In this document: piece after piece, positions 24,821-34,573 of the stretch
Layout: the number at the start of each line of letters is the position of its first letter
Numbering within the stretch: the first letter of the stretch is position 1
Source of the DNA: CAYLLN01 sp964384375
GTDB taxonomy: Bacteria; Planctomycetota; Planctomycetia; Pirellulales; Pirellulaceae
Length of the DNA stretch: 64,000 nt
Direction of reading: 5' to 3'
Assembly: GCA_964384375.1 (NCBI GenBank)
Contig: CAYLLN010000002.1
Coordinates: 1-64,000, forward strand
The notes under the pieces: model-generated
The model's input: only the letters and a program-made list of their open reading frames with translations
What the model was told of the DNA's origin: nothing
The model's database searches: none
Made by a program: the position numbers and the translations under genes

Positions 24821-27800
24821 ATGGTGAAACGCACCGTCAACCTGACCCTGTTGATCGCGACCGCCGTCGTCGGCGCGGCAGCCGGAGGCGCGGTCTATGG
24901 CCTGCATAAGTGGCAAGTTTCGCGCACGGCCAAGGGATTGCTCGTGTTGGCCGAGGCTCAGGAAAAAGAGTCGCAATGGCAGAAGGCGGCCAACTACCTG
25001 GATCGCTATTTGCGACTCAAGCCCGACGATGCACCCGCGGCCGGCCGCTTGGCCCTCACGTTTGCGAAAGGGGCTCAATTCGATCATGAGAAGCAGCGCG
25101 CCGTTTCATTGCACTACACGGCTCTAGCCAAAGAAGATTCTGGGGACGTGGCCAAGCTGCGTGGCGGACTGGCTGATTTACTGCTGGATCTCGAGCGGTT
25201 CGGCGAAGCAGAAACCGAGTCCCGCAAGCTGCTCGAGGCCAATGCGAACGATCCGCAAGGGACACGTGTGTTGTCGCTGGCGCTGGCCAGCCAATGGGCC
25301 GATGGTTCACTGGCGCGGGCCGATCTGAAAAAGCTGGCGATTCTGGGTTCCCTCGAAAAGGCTCGACAGACCAACCCGAGCGATTCACGGGTCGCCCTCG
25401 CGCTGGCGTCCTTGCTGCGCGACTCGGCCGAGATCTCGGCAGCTGAGTTGCCCCAACTTTCGTTGCTCGATCGCCAGCAGCGCGCCAATGACGTGATGGA
25501 TCAACTCGTCGCCGCTAATCCCAGGGAAGGCAAGATTCATCTATCGCGGTACTTCTATCGCACGAAGTACGCTCTCCCTGAGGCGGAGCGTGATCTGGAC
25601 GACGCGGTCCGCCTTGCCCCCGGCGAGACAGAGGTGTTGCTTGCTGCCGGAATGCATGCCTTGGACGCAGGCAACCGCGCGAAGGCCGATCCGGCGCAGG
25701 CCGCCAAAGCTACCCAGCATTTCGCGCGGGCGCAGGGATTCTTCGAGAAGCTCATCGCCAAGCCGGAAGAAGACCGCCTGCCTGCGGCCTATCTGAATCT
25801 GGGGGACGTGCGGTTGGCGCAAACCGTAGTGACCGATATTGCCGCCCGCGACGTAGCACGCAACGTCTGGCGCGACGGTTTGAAACTCTATCGCATGCCG
25901 ACGGTTCAGATCGCTTTGCAGTCCAAGATTGCCGAGTCGTATCTGGAAGAGAATCGCCCGGAGGAAGCTGGCGAATCGTTAGAAGAGATCAAAAAGCTGG
26001 TCGGACGGCTGGGAACGAGCGTTTCGCGTCAGACGCGGATTGCTCTCGAACGCGAGTGGGAGCTGCGGAAAGCCCGCTGGCACATTCAGCGTAACGAGTC
26101 GGCGGATGCGATTGAGCTCTTGCGGAGAGTCGCCCTGCGTCAGCCGCAGGGTGATCCCCGGATTGAAATGACGCTGCAAGCGACCTTTCTGCTGGGATCG
26201 GTGCAATTCACACTGGGGGAGTGGGTTGATGCGGCGATCGCGTTTGACGAGGTGAATCGGTTAGCGCCCAATCTGGCGGCGGCACGTCTGGCAGCAGCGA
26301 GAGCCTACCTGTTGACCGGCCGGCCGCAACTGGCCGTCGAACGAGCCGAACAGGCGGTCGCCAGCGCGAAGTCGGTCGATGCCTGGCTGGTCCTTGCATC
26401 GGCGGAATTCCAGTCCCAGGTCACCCGGCCTGCAGACGAGCGAAACTGGCAGCGCCTGGAAGAAGTGTTGTTCGCTCTGGAACAGGTCAAATCCGAACTT
26501 GGCAAACAGTCCCCCTGGCGAATCGACTTTCTACGAGTCGATTACCTGATGGCGAAGGCCGAAGGCGCCGCTGATCCGGCCGCTGCGAAGGCAGAAGCCG
26601 CGAGCGTGCTGAAATCGGCTGAAGCGGCCTACGGAACCGACAAAGCGTTCTGGTTGCAAGTCTGCCTGGCATACCAAGGGCTGGGCCTGTCCGAGGAGGC
26701 GCAGCGCTGCCTGGCAGAGCTACGCAAGTTCGAGGGGACCGCAGTCGAGGCAGCCATTGCCGAGTCGAGACTGGCCGTGAGCCGCGAAGACCACGACGGC
26801 GCGAAGAAGATCCTGGAAGCCGCCGCACAGTCTGCCAGCGAGCAACAGCGAGCGGTGCTCCGGAGCGAGCTCTTGCGAGTGGCGATGGCTGCCAAAGATC
26901 TGGGCACCGCCCGGTCGATTCTCGCGGACGAACATCGCCGGCAGCCGGCTGACCTGTCGGTGATCCGTCGAGCGGCCGAACTCGAACTCGATCAGCGGGA
27001 CTTTACCGCCGTCGATCGCTGGGTGAAGGCCGCTGCACAGGCGGGTAATGGCAATGCTGGGAAGCTCCTCGCAACGTACCTGCAAGCCTGGCGAATCTAT
27101 CTCAGCAGCACGAACAATACGGATACTGCTTTGGCCCAAGCTCTGACGGACTTGCAACAAGTCACGCTCGTGCGGCCCGGCTGGGCGCAGGCGATCGCCG
27201 TGCAAGGGCTCCTTGAATTGCGGTTGGGCAAGGCCGACGAGGCCGCGACCAATCTGGAGCGGGCCATTAATCTAGGTGAGCGACGACTGTTTGTGTACGA
27301 GCAGCTGGTTGCGTTGCTCGAAAGCCAGCAGCGCTGGGCCGATGCCGAGCGTTACCTGGCACGGCTCGCCGGCGAATTGCCGCGGTCGCAAGGGCTGGCC
27401 GAGGCAGCAGCGAACTTTGAACTGTACCGCGACCAACCGCAAGACGCGGTCAAGATCGCGCGGGAGAGCCTCGCGCAGCGTCCCAGCGATCCGCGGGCGC
27501 ACTGGTGGCTGGGTCGCATCCTCGTGGTAACGAGCGCCTTTGCCGAAGCCGAGCAGTCGTTGGAAAAGTCCATTGAGCTGGACCCGTCCAGTGCCAGCGC
27601 GTGGAGCGCTCTGGTCGGTTTGCACGTGCGGACGAAGGAACGGGTCAAAGCCGAGCAAGTGCTGGCTCGACTGGAGCAGAACGATAAGGTTCCAGAATTG
27701 CAGAAGCGGCTCTTGCTGGCTCAGGGGTACGATTCGCTCGGCAAAACGGATGATGCCCGTAAGCAATTCGGCAATCTCGCGGGAAGCAGTGCTGCCGACC

Positions 27801-29374
27801 TGAACGTGCAACTGCGAATTGCGCAGTTCTATTTGAAGTCGGACCCGGTTGAAGCGGAGCGGATGTTGCGCGATCTGTTGGTTCAGCATCCCGATTCGGC
27901 TTCTGTCCGTCGCTTGCTGGCCCTGGCGGTCGCGTCTCGCGGCAGCGCCGGGTTGGAAGAGGCTCAGCAGCTTTTGACACAAACCGCCCCAGGTGGGACG
28001 GTCGATGCCGAGGATCAGCGGATCCGGGCGCTATTACTCGTGCAGCAAGGGGGCGTTGCCAATCTCACTCGTGCTGTGCAAATCGTGGAAACACTTGTGT
28101 TGGATAAGGCTTCTCCCGCACCCAGCGACCGGCAATTGCTCGCCCAACTGTATGAGCGGCAGGTGGCTGTCATGGACGACCCGACGCAGACCGCGGAGAA
28201 GCTCCTCGCGGCCCAGCAGCAATGGCAAGCCGCAGCCGAGGAGCCGGGTGCGCCGCCGGCGAGCTACGCCGCCGTCATTCAGTTCCTGGTACGCCATGGG
28301 CAGAAAGCAGAGACACTTCCGTGGCTCGACCGGCTCGAAGCGGCGGTGGAGAAACTGCCGAAACAGACCGCGGACCTCGTCGGGCTGGTCGTTCAGATGC
28401 AGATTCTGGCCGGGGTGACAGACCGGAGCGAGAAGTGGCTGGCTGCGAGCGAAATGGCGAAAGACGACGGATTGCGTAAGCTGGCGCTGGCAGTACAGGT
28501 TGCGGCCGCCAACGATCCCATGGCCGATGTGGAGCCGATGATCGAGCCGCGAGCGATCGAGCTGGTCGCGGCGACAACGAATCCAGCCGACAAGATTGCG
28601 ATCCTCACCGGCGTCGGCGATCTGTACACCAGCCTCAAGAAGTATGGTCCCGCCGAGCGCTGGTATCGGCAGCTCGTTGCGATCGCTCCCGAACAATATC
28701 CGCTGCTTGTCGGTGCGCTGGCCCGCCAGGGTCGGCTATCGGATGCCATTGCGGTGTGCGAAGAAGCAAAGCAGACTGATTCGACCACGCGGCCGGCGAT
28801 GGTGTTGACCGCCGCACTGACGGAAAGCCAACCTACCGAGCAAGATTTCAAGCAAGCCGCTCCCGTCTTGCGAGTGACGATCGACAAGTTCCCCAAGGAT
28901 GTGGGCCTGCTGTACGCCGCTTCGCTCGTGGCCCTCTTGGAAAGGAAATACGACGAAGCGACCGTTCTCTATCGGCAAATCCTTGCGGCCAATCCGCAGC
29001 ACATTGCGGCACTCAACAACCTGGCGATGCTCTTGGCAGAGGAGCCGTCGAAGCGAACGGAAGCGGTTTCCCTGATTGATCGGGCCATTGAGATTGTCGG
29101 CAAGGACCCCGGCTTGCTCGATACCAAGGGGGCGATCCTCGCCTACAGCAGCAAGCCGGCCGAGGCTCTTCCGTTGCTCGTCTCGTCCATTCGCGGCACG
29201 AGCGCCGACCCGCGGCACCACTTGCACCTCGCCATTGTCTATCGCGATCTGGGCCGGACCGACGAAGGAAAAGAGCAGCTTAAAATTGCACTCGATCGGC
29301 AGCTCGACAAGCAATTGCTGATGCCCACCGACCAGCGTTTGCTCGCCGAGCTTCAAGCTCAATGGAATCGCTAG
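24821..29374 (+). CDS. Very large TPR protein of the exosortase locus
   Basis: 1,517 aa from the ATG at 24821; a TTG 12 bases earlier is less likely. One N-terminal membrane segment (LTLLIATAVVGAAAGGAVYGL) follows a short basic start, so the bulk is probably periplasmic. The remainder is TPR-like helix pairs throughout: AANYLDRYLRLKPDDAPAAG, AIAVQGLLELRLGKADEAATN, AEQSLEKSIELDPSSASAW and ALNNLAMLLAEEP near the end. Relatives in XrtA-type loci (PEP-CTERM TPR lipoproteins) are roughly 900 aa and lipidated; this one lacks a lipobox and is far longer. Probably a scaffold for polymer assembly or export. Confidence 0.85.
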   Translation: MVKRTVNLTLLIATAVVGAAAGGAVYGLHKWQVSRTAKGLLVLAEAQEKESQWQKAANYLDRYLRLKPDDAPAAGRLALTFAKGAQFDHEKQRAVSLHYTALAKEDSGDVAKLRGGLADLLLDLERFGEAETESRKLLEANANDPQGTRVLSLALASQWADGSLARADLKKLAILGSLEKARQTNPSDSRVALALASLLRDSAEISAAELPQLSLLDRQQRANDVMDQLVAANPREGKIHLSRYFYRTKYALPEAERDLDDAVRLAPGETEVLLAAGMHALDAGNRAKADPAQAAKATQHFARAQGFFEKLIAKPEEDRLPAAYLNLGDVRLAQTVVTDIAARDVARNVWRDGLKLYRMPTVQIALQSKIAESYLEENRPEEAGESLEEIKKLVGRLGTSVSRQTRIALEREWELRKARWHIQRNESADAIELLRRVALRQPQGDPRIEMTLQATFLLGSVQFTLGEWVDAAIAFDEVNRLAPNLAAARLAAARAYLLTGRPQLAVERAEQAVASAKSVDAWLVLASAEFQSQVTRPADERNWQRLEEVLFALEQVKSELGKQSPWRIDFLRVDYLMAKAEGAADPAAAKAEAASVLKSAEAAYGTDKAFWLQVCLAYQGLGLSEEAQRCLAELRKFEGTAVEAAIAESRLAVSREDHDGAKKILEAAAQSASEQQRAVLRSELLRVAMAAKDLGTARSILADEHRRQPADLSVIRRAAELELDQRDFTAVDRWVKAAAQAGNGNAGKLLATYLQAWRIYLSSTNNTDTALAQALTDLQQVTLVRPGWAQAIAVQGLLELRLGKADEAATNLERAINLGERRLFVYEQLVALLESQQRWADAERYLARLAGELPRSQGLAEAAANFELYRDQPQDAVKIARESLAQRPSDPRAHWWLGRILVVTSAFAEAEQSLEKSIELDPSSASAWSALVGLHVRTKERVKAEQVLARLEQNDKVPELQKRLLLAQGYDSLGKTDDARKQFGNLAGSSAADLNVQLRIAQFYLKSDPVEAERMLRDLLVQHPDSASVRRLLALAVASRGSAGLEEAQQLLTQTAPGGTVDAEDQRIRALLLVQQGGVANLTRAVQIVETLVLDKASPAPSDRQLLAQLYERQVAVMDDPTQTAEKLLAAQQQWQAAAEEPGAPPASYAAVIQFLVRHGQKAETLPWLDRLEAAVEKLPKQTADLVGLVVQMQILAGVTDRSEKWLAASEMAKDDGLRKLALAVQVAAANDPMADVEPMIEPRAIELVAATTNPADKIAILTGVGDLYTSLKKYGPAERWYRQLVAIAPEQYPLLVGALARQGRLSDAIAVCEEAKQTDSTTRPAMVLTAALTESQPTEQDFKQAAPVLRVTIDKFPKDVGLLYAASLVALLERKYDEATVLYRQILAANPQHIAALNNLAMLLAEEPSKRTEAVSLIDRAIEIVGKDPGLLDTKGAILAYSSKPAEALPLLVSSIRGTSADPRHHLHLAIVYRDLGRTDEGKEQLKIALDRQLDKQLLMPTDQRLLAELQAQWNR

Positions 29375-29422
29375 TTCCGTGAAATTGCAAACACTCTCCT
29401 CCTTGCTCTGCTGTTAACGCTG

Positions 29423-30106
29423 ATGAAGTACTTCACTTTTACGATCTGTGCCGCGGTGCTGCTCATCGGCACGGCGGTCGCCGGCTACCTGCACGGCAGC
29501 ATGACCAACAGTTGGAAGGAAAACCCCAAGTCGCAGGCGGCGGCCCAGCGATTGGAGTCGTTTCCGGAGTCTGATTTTGGCAACTGGCGTTTCGTGCAGC
29601 CGAACAAGTTTCCGCCAGCCGTACTCACGATTCTCGAGCAGCCTGCTTACTTCAGCCGCACTTATCAGCACGTGCAAACGGGGGACACGGTGACGGTGGC
29701 AGTGATCGCCGGCCACCCCGGCCCCGTTTCGGTGCATACGCCGGAGGTTTGTTACTCCAGTCGTGACTACTCGATCGCTGGCGACCGGAAGCGGCAAGAA
29801 ATCACCGCGTCTGATAGCCGCAAGCATGAGCTTTGGAAGCTGTCGCTCACGGCCAATCAGCCCGGCGCGATGCCGCTGGAAGTGATGTACGGCTGGACCA
29901 CCGGTTCCGCTTGGGAAGCAACCGAGCAGCCACGCTATTCCTTCGGAGGCTTGTCTCACTTGTACAAGTTGCAAGTAGCCGCCGCCGTTCCCGAACGTCG
30001 AACCAAGGACGAGTTTGACCCCGTCCAAGATTTTATGGTTGGATTCCTCGGCCAACTGCAGCCGCGACTTGTCGAAAGCAGCAGCCGCGCCGTCGCATCC
30101 CCTTAG
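29423..30106 (+). CDS. epsI: EpsI-like exosortase-associated protein (DUF3485)
   Basis: 227 aa with an N-terminal signal-anchor (FTFTICAAVLLIGTAVAGYLHG). The DUF3485 signature HTPEVCYSSRDYSI contains the conserved Cys that follows H-x-P-E. This domain is found fused to, or beside, exosortases in EPS loci and is thought to act with them in polymer/protein anchoring. Alternating Trp/Gly strands (NWRFVQPNKF, VMYGWTTGSAW) match the family. It sits between the TPR gene and the sugar transferase, 23 bases before the latter. Confidence 0.88.
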   Translation: MKYFTFTICAAVLLIGTAVAGYLHGSMTNSWKENPKSQAAAQRLESFPESDFGNWRFVQPNKFPPAVLTILEQPAYFSRTYQHVQTGDTVTVAVIAGHPGPVSVHTPEVCYSSRDYSIAGDRKRQEITASDSRKHELWKLSLTANQPGAMPLEVMYGWTTGSAWEATEQPRYSFGGLSHLYKLQVAAAVPERRTKDEFDPVQDFMVGFLGQLQPRLVESSSRAVASP

Positions 30107-30128
30107 GTCATCCCGCAGGAACATTCCT

Positions 30129-31025
30129 ATGTCGATCGCCGAAATTCCTCGTTCACGGACCGCCAAGCCCGCCACATCGCGAGCCGAGCGTGACGAAGCT
30201 CCGCCGCAAGTGCAGAGCTCGTGGTACTTTCGCGCAAAAGAAATTGGCGACCGCCTGCTCGGGCTCGTGCTGCTCGTGCCGGCGCTCCCCGTGATCGCAC
30301 TCCTGGTGATTGCCGTTCGCCTGTCGTCGCGCGGCCCTGGCGTATATCGGCAGGTGCGTGTCGGCAAGCAGGGGCGCATCTTCACGATGTATAAGCTCCG
30401 CAGCATGCGGCTCGATGCCGAGTCGAAGTCCGGACCGACCTGGTCCGCCAGCGGCGCCGATCCGCGCGTGACCCGCCTGGGCTACTGGCTTCGCCGCCTG
30501 CACCTGGACGAGCTGCCGCAACTCGTAAACGTTGTGCGTGGCGAAATGGCCCTCATCGGTCCGCGCCCCGAACGGCCGGAGTTCGTGAAGATCCTGGCCG
30601 AGCAGATTCCCGGTTACGAAGGCCGGCTGGCCGTCCTGCCGGGCATTACGGGCCTGGCGCAGATCAACCTCCCTCCTGACAGCGACCTCGACAGCGTTCG
30701 CCGCAAGCTGATCGTGGATCTCGACTACATTCAGATTGCCGGTTTCTGGATGGACGTGCGAATCCTGTTCTGCACGCTCTTGCGAATGTTGTGGATCAAG
30801 GGCCCCGGCGTCACACGCATGCTTGGGCTGGAACGAGTCGTCGTGCTTCCGTCGTCCACGCCGTCACGCGCGAGCGTAGCTGCCGTGAGCATTGATACGC
30901 TCGTGATGGGCAAACACGACACGGTCACGGATCTTCCTGTCGAGGCTGATGTTCGTAAAGCCTTGAATTCGGCGATTGATTGCTCGTCGTGCGATGTTCC
31001 GATTGCGGCCGCACAGGACGCTTAG
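30129..31025 (+). CDS. Undecaprenyl-phosphate sugar-1-phosphate transferase
   Basis: 298 aa from ATG 30129, with AGGA about 9 bases upstream; the longer frame overlaps the EpsI gene and is rejected. One membrane segment (LLGLVLLVPALPVIALLVIAV) precedes the conserved catalytic part: KLRSMRLDAE, RRLHLDELPQLVNVVRGEM, ALIGPRPERPEF and LPGITGLAQIN, hallmarks of the PF02397 family. It starts the glycan by moving sugar-1-phosphate to undecaprenyl phosphate. It is short for WbaP-type enzymes and has an unusual ~65-residue polar C-terminal tail after the core. Confidence 0.92.
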   Translation: MSIAEIPRSRTAKPATSRAERDEAPPQVQSSWYFRAKEIGDRLLGLVLLVPALPVIALLVIAVRLSSRGPGVYRQVRVGKQGRIFTMYKLRSMRLDAESKSGPTWSASGADPRVTRLGYWLRRLHLDELPQLVNVVRGEMALIGPRPERPEFVKILAEQIPGYEGRLAVLPGITGLAQINLPPDSDLDSVRRKLIVDLDYIQIAGFWMDVRILFCTLLRMLWIKGPGVTRMLGLERVVVLPSSTPSRASVAAVSIDTLVMGKHDTVTDLPVEADVRKALNSAIDCSSCDVPIAAAQDA

Positions 31026-31067
31026 TCACGGGCCCTGCGGCAGAGCACCGGATCAGTTGTTCGTTCG

Positions 31068-31955
31068 ATGATCAACGCTCTTACTGTCGATGTCGAGGAC
31101 TACTTTCAGGTCACGTCGTTTGACCGGGTCGTATCGCGCGATTCATGGGATTCTCGCGAGAGCCGCGTGGTCGCCAGCACTGAGCGTTTGCTTGATCTGT
31201 TCGCACGCTATGAGGTGCGGGGGACATTCTTCGTCCTCGGCTGGGTGGCGGAGCGTTTTCCAGAGCTCGTGCAGTCGATCGCAGCGGCCGGTCACGAACT
31301 GGGCTGTCATAGCTATTGGCATCGGTTGATTTACGACCTCGATGAAGGGACCTTTCGCGACGATCTGAAACGTGCCAAGCGTGCAATCGAAGATGCCGCC
31401 GGAACAAGCGTGACGGCATTTCGGGCACCGAGCTTTTCGATCACACGCCGCTCACTTTGGGCACTCGACGTGCTCGTGCAAGAAGGCTTCACGATCGACT
31501 CCAGCATATTCCCCACCGCTCACGATCGGTACGGTGTTCCCGGCGCATTGCCGCACGCCAACTATGTCGAAACGCCTTCTGGTCCGATTGCCGAACTGCC
31601 GATGACGATCGCGCGATTTGGCCGCATGTCGGTTCCGGTCGGTGGCGGCGGTTACTTTCGCCTCTACCCACTCTCCCTTTCGCGCCGCTTGCTCGGTCGT
31701 GTCAATCGAGTCCACGAGCGACCGTTTGTTTTTTACATCCATCCCTGGGAAGTCGATCCGAATCAGCCACGCATCGGCGGCGCTTCGCTTTCGTCTCGTT
31801 TTCGCCACTACGTGAATCTGCACTCGACCATCGCCAAACTCGAGCGATTGCTGCCCGCTTTTACCTGGGGCACTGTGACGCAGGTTGTCGAGCAGTCGCT
31901 AGGCACTCAGATGTTACCTCGTTCCACCGTGTTGTCTTCCGTCGCATCGAACTAA
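31068..31955 (+). CDS. Polysaccharide deacetylase, exosortase-system type
   Basis: 295 aa starting MINALTVDVEDYFQV, the signature N terminus of XrtA-associated deacetylases (TIGR03006-like, with DUF3473). Metal-site elements: TVDVEDY, then HELGCHSYWHRLI (His-x4-His), plus FRAPSFSI and IHPWEVD. No signal peptide, consistent with acting on lipid-linked sugars at the cytoplasmic face. Two bases separate its stop from the next start. Confidence 0.9.
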   Translation: MINALTVDVEDYFQVTSFDRVVSRDSWDSRESRVVASTERLLDLFARYEVRGTFFVLGWVAERFPELVQSIAAAGHELGCHSYWHRLIYDLDEGTFRDDLKRAKRAIEDAAGTSVTAFRAPSFSITRRSLWALDVLVQEGFTIDSSIFPTAHDRYGVPGALPHANYVETPSGPIAELPMTIARFGRMSVPVGGGGYFRLYPLSLSRRLLGRVNRVHERPFVFYIHPWEVDPNQPRIGGASLSSRFRHYVNLHSTIAKLERLLPAFTWGTVTQVVEQSLGTQMLPRSTVLSSVASN

Positions 31956-31957
31956 CT

Positions 31958-33238
31958 GTGTCCCGTCCGCAACTCCTCTATCTGGTGCATCGCGTGCCGT
32001 TTCCGCCCAATCGCGGGGACCGCATTCGCTCGTACCATTTCCTGCGCTATTTGAGCCAGCGGTTCGACGTGTCGCTGGCGACGCTGGCGGATGAACCAGT
32101 GTCAACCGAAACGCGCCGCGAACTCACCCGGCTGTGCGCTCGTGTTGCGATCGAGCATGTCGGCCGGTCACGCTGGGTTCGCGCCGCAGCCTCGCTCGCT
32201 GGTGGCAGGTCGGCTACGGAGGGGCTGTTCGCCTCGCCGGCGTTGGCATCGACCGTCCGGCGCTGGGCCGGAGAGCACCGTTTCGATGCGGCGCTCGTGT
32301 TCTGCTCGAGCATGGTACAGTACCTCAATTGCCCCGAACTGGCGGGTGTGCCTGCCACGATCGACCTGGTCGATGTCGACAGCCAAAAGTGGTTCGACTA
32401 CGCCGAAAAGACTGTGGGCCTGAAGAGAGTTCTCTTCAACCTGGAAGGCCGCCGCTTGCGCGAGCTGGAGCAATCGCTTCCCAAGCGAGCCAGCTTCGTC
32501 ACGCTGGTCAGCGAGGCCGAGGCCGACATCTATCGATCGTTCTGCCCCAATGAGATCACGCTCGCCGTCGCCAACGGCGTCGATCTCGAGTATTTCAGGC
32601 CGGCCAACGAAACCTCGCCCACTTGGCGGCCGCTTGCAGAAGCCGCTCGCTCGAATCTGGTCTTCGTTGGCGCCCTCGACTACCGGGCGAATATCGACGC
32701 GGTCACCTGGTTTGCTGCCGAGGTCTGGCCGCATGTTCGCCGGCAAATGCCTGGTCTCACGCTTTCCCTCGTTGGCCGCAAGCCCGATGCCGCCGCTAGC
32801 CGCCTGCATGGCGAGTCGGGCATCCGCGTTTTTGCTGATGTTCCCGATGTTCGCCCTTACGTCGCCGCTGCCGACATCGCGATTGCACCCTTGCGAGTCG
32901 CTCGCGGGATTCAGAATAAAGTTCTCGAAGCGATGGCCATGGCCAAACCGGTCATCTGCTCGCCAGCCGCGCTCGAAGGGCTCGCTGCCGAGCCCGGCCG
33001 CCAACTGCTTGTCGCCGATTCCGCGACGCAGTGGACCTCCGCCATCGAGCACCTGCTCGGAGACGAGGAAACCAGTCTGCTCTTGGGGATGTCGGCCCGC
33101 CGCTTCGTCGAGCACCATCATGCCTGGGAGGCAACCCTCGCGCCGCTCGCTCAACTCGTCGGCCAAGCCACTCAGGTTCCTGTCTGGTCCTCGGACGACA
33201 CCGCCGCCGCCCCGGAACCGCTCGCCGCTGCTGGATAG
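31958..33238 (+). CDS. GT4 glycosyltransferase, exosortase-system type (TIGR03087-like)
   Basis: 426 aa from GTG 31958 (VSRPQLLYLVHRVPFPPNRGDRIRSYH). The first block, with L-x-H-R-x-P-x-P-P-N-R-G-D, is diagnostic of the TIGR03087 (stp1) group of XrtA-locus sugar transferases. The C-terminal GT-B domain has VANGVDLEYF, VFVGALDYRANIDAVTWF, IAIAPLRVARGIQNKVLEAMA and the acidic E-x7-E-like region. The long upstream frame (from 31457) is a shadow of the deacetylase gene and is discarded. Donor and acceptor unknown. Confidence 0.9.
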   Translation: MSRPQLLYLVHRVPFPPNRGDRIRSYHFLRYLSQRFDVSLATLADEPVSTETRRELTRLCARVAIEHVGRSRWVRAAASLAGGRSATEGLFASPALASTVRRWAGEHRFDAALVFCSSMVQYLNCPELAGVPATIDLVDVDSQKWFDYAEKTVGLKRVLFNLEGRRLRELEQSLPKRASFVTLVSEAEADIYRSFCPNEITLAVANGVDLEYFRPANETSPTWRPLAEAARSNLVFVGALDYRANIDAVTWFAAEVWPHVRRQMPGLTLSLVGRKPDAAASRLHGESGIRVFADVPDVRPYVAAADIAIAPLRVARGIQNKVLEAMAMAKPVICSPAALEGLAAEPGRQLLVADSATQWTSAIEHLLGDEETSLLLGMSARRFVEHHHAWEATLAPLAQLVGQATQVPVWSSDDTAAAPEPLAAAG

Positions 33239-33247
33239 ATTGATTCG

Positions 33248-34546
33248 ATGAAGGGGCTGGTTTTTACTCTCGCACTCACCTACGGCGGTGCCGCAGCATC
33301 ACTGTTTCGGCCGTTCTATGGCCTGCTCATTTATGTCGCGTTCTCGATTCTTCGCCCCGAAGCGCTGTGGCATTGGTCTGTCCCGCAGGGTGGCAACTAC
33401 AGTCGGATCGTCGCCATCGCCCTCTTAATCGGCTGGGCACTGAATGGCTTTGGGAATTGGAACCTTGGCCGCGGCAAGGGGATGCTCGTTTGTTTCCTGG
33501 GCTTTTGGGTGTGGGCCGCGCTGAGTACGCTTTTCGCCGCACTTTTTCCTCAAAGGGGGTACGACTTTCTCGAATCGATGGCCAAGATCCTCCTGCCGTT
33601 CATGGTGGGCATCTCCATCATCAATTCCATCGAGCAGATCAAGCAGCTCGCCTGGACGATCGGACTCTCCGTGTCGTATGTCGCGCTCGAAATGAATCTG
33701 GCTTATTACGACGGCTTCAATTTCCTTCACGAGAGCGGCTTTGGCGGCATGGACAACAACTGCATCGCCATCCAACTCGTTTCCGCCGTCGGTTTCATGT
33801 TCTTTCTGGGATTTACGGCTAAAGCTTGGTGGCAAAAACCCATCGCGGTGGGCGGAGTCCTCGTCATGATCAATGCGATCATGTTCTCTTTCTCACGTGG
33901 CGGACTTTTGTCGCTCATCGTCACTGGCGGCGTAGCGTTTCTGCTCATTCCTAAGCGGCCGGTACACTACCTTGTTTTCGCCGCTACGGTTGCTGCCGGC
34001 GTCCGGCTCGCGGGACCGCAAGTCCTCACGCGGTTCGCCACGACCTTCGCTGATAAAGATCAACGTGACGCCTCCGCTGAAAGTCGCCTCGACCTTTGGG
34101 CCGACTGCTGGCAGCTGATGCAGGAAAACCCGCTCTTCGGTGTCGGCCCCGACCATTTCACCCATTACGCTCAGTATCACTTCGGCTGGGGAACTCCCAA
34201 GGAAGCCCACAGCCTCTGGTTCCAAACGGGAGCCGAACTTGGTTTCATCGGCGTTGGCTTTCTGCTCCTGTTCTATCTGCTTTGTATCTGGAATCTTTGG
34301 CCGCTCACTCGCGAGTCCTATCCCACCGCCGAGCCCCGCCTTCGCGATCTGGCCCGCATGGTCATCGCCAGTCTCGCCGGCTTTCTGGTCTCGTCACAGT
34401 TCGTCAGTCTTGAAGGGCTCGAAATGCCCTACTATGTCGTCCTCATCGGCGCTTGCACTATCAAGATCGCGCCGCAATATGCCCTCGGCTGGTTCCCCAA
34501 TCCGCACTTCGCGCCGCAACTGCTCCCGTCTGCAAAGGCCATCTAG
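33248..34546 (+). CDS. O-antigen / O-glycosylation ligase (TIGR03097-like)
   Basis: 432-aa polytopic membrane protein (about 10-11 helices). Near the N terminus RPFYGLLIYVAFSILRPEALW is characteristic of the exosortase-A-associated O-ligase subgroup. The Wzy_C/WaaL core shows in FSFSRGGLLSLIV, AESRLDLWADCWQLMQENPLFGVGPDHF and EAHSLWFQTGAELGFIG. It could polymerise units or transfer the polymer to a sorted protein or lipid. Nine bases after the preceding stop. Confidence 0.88.
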   Translation: MKGLVFTLALTYGGAAASLFRPFYGLLIYVAFSILRPEALWHWSVPQGGNYSRIVAIALLIGWALNGFGNWNLGRGKGMLVCFLGFWVWAALSTLFAALFPQRGYDFLESMAKILLPFMVGISIINSIEQIKQLAWTIGLSVSYVALEMNLAYYDGFNFLHESGFGGMDNNCIAIQLVSAVGFMFFLGFTAKAWWQKPIAVGGVLVMINAIMFSFSRGGLLSLIVTGGVAFLLIPKRPVHYLVFAATVAAGVRLAGPQVLTRFATTFADKDQRDASAESRLDLWADCWQLMQENPLFGVGPDHFTHYAQYHFGWGTPKEAHSLWFQTGAELGFIGVGFLLLFYLLCIWNLWPLTRESYPTAEPRLRDLARMVIASLAGFLVSSQFVSLEGLEMPYYVVLIGACTIKIAPQYALGWFPNPHFAPQLLPSAKAI

Positions 34547-34573
34547 AGTAGCTGCCGCCTAAGAATACACACC

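Noticed and set aside
31457..31957. Long upstream extension of the GT4 gene
   Set aside because: Overlaps the deacetylase gene in another frame; GTG 31958 gives the family N terminus.
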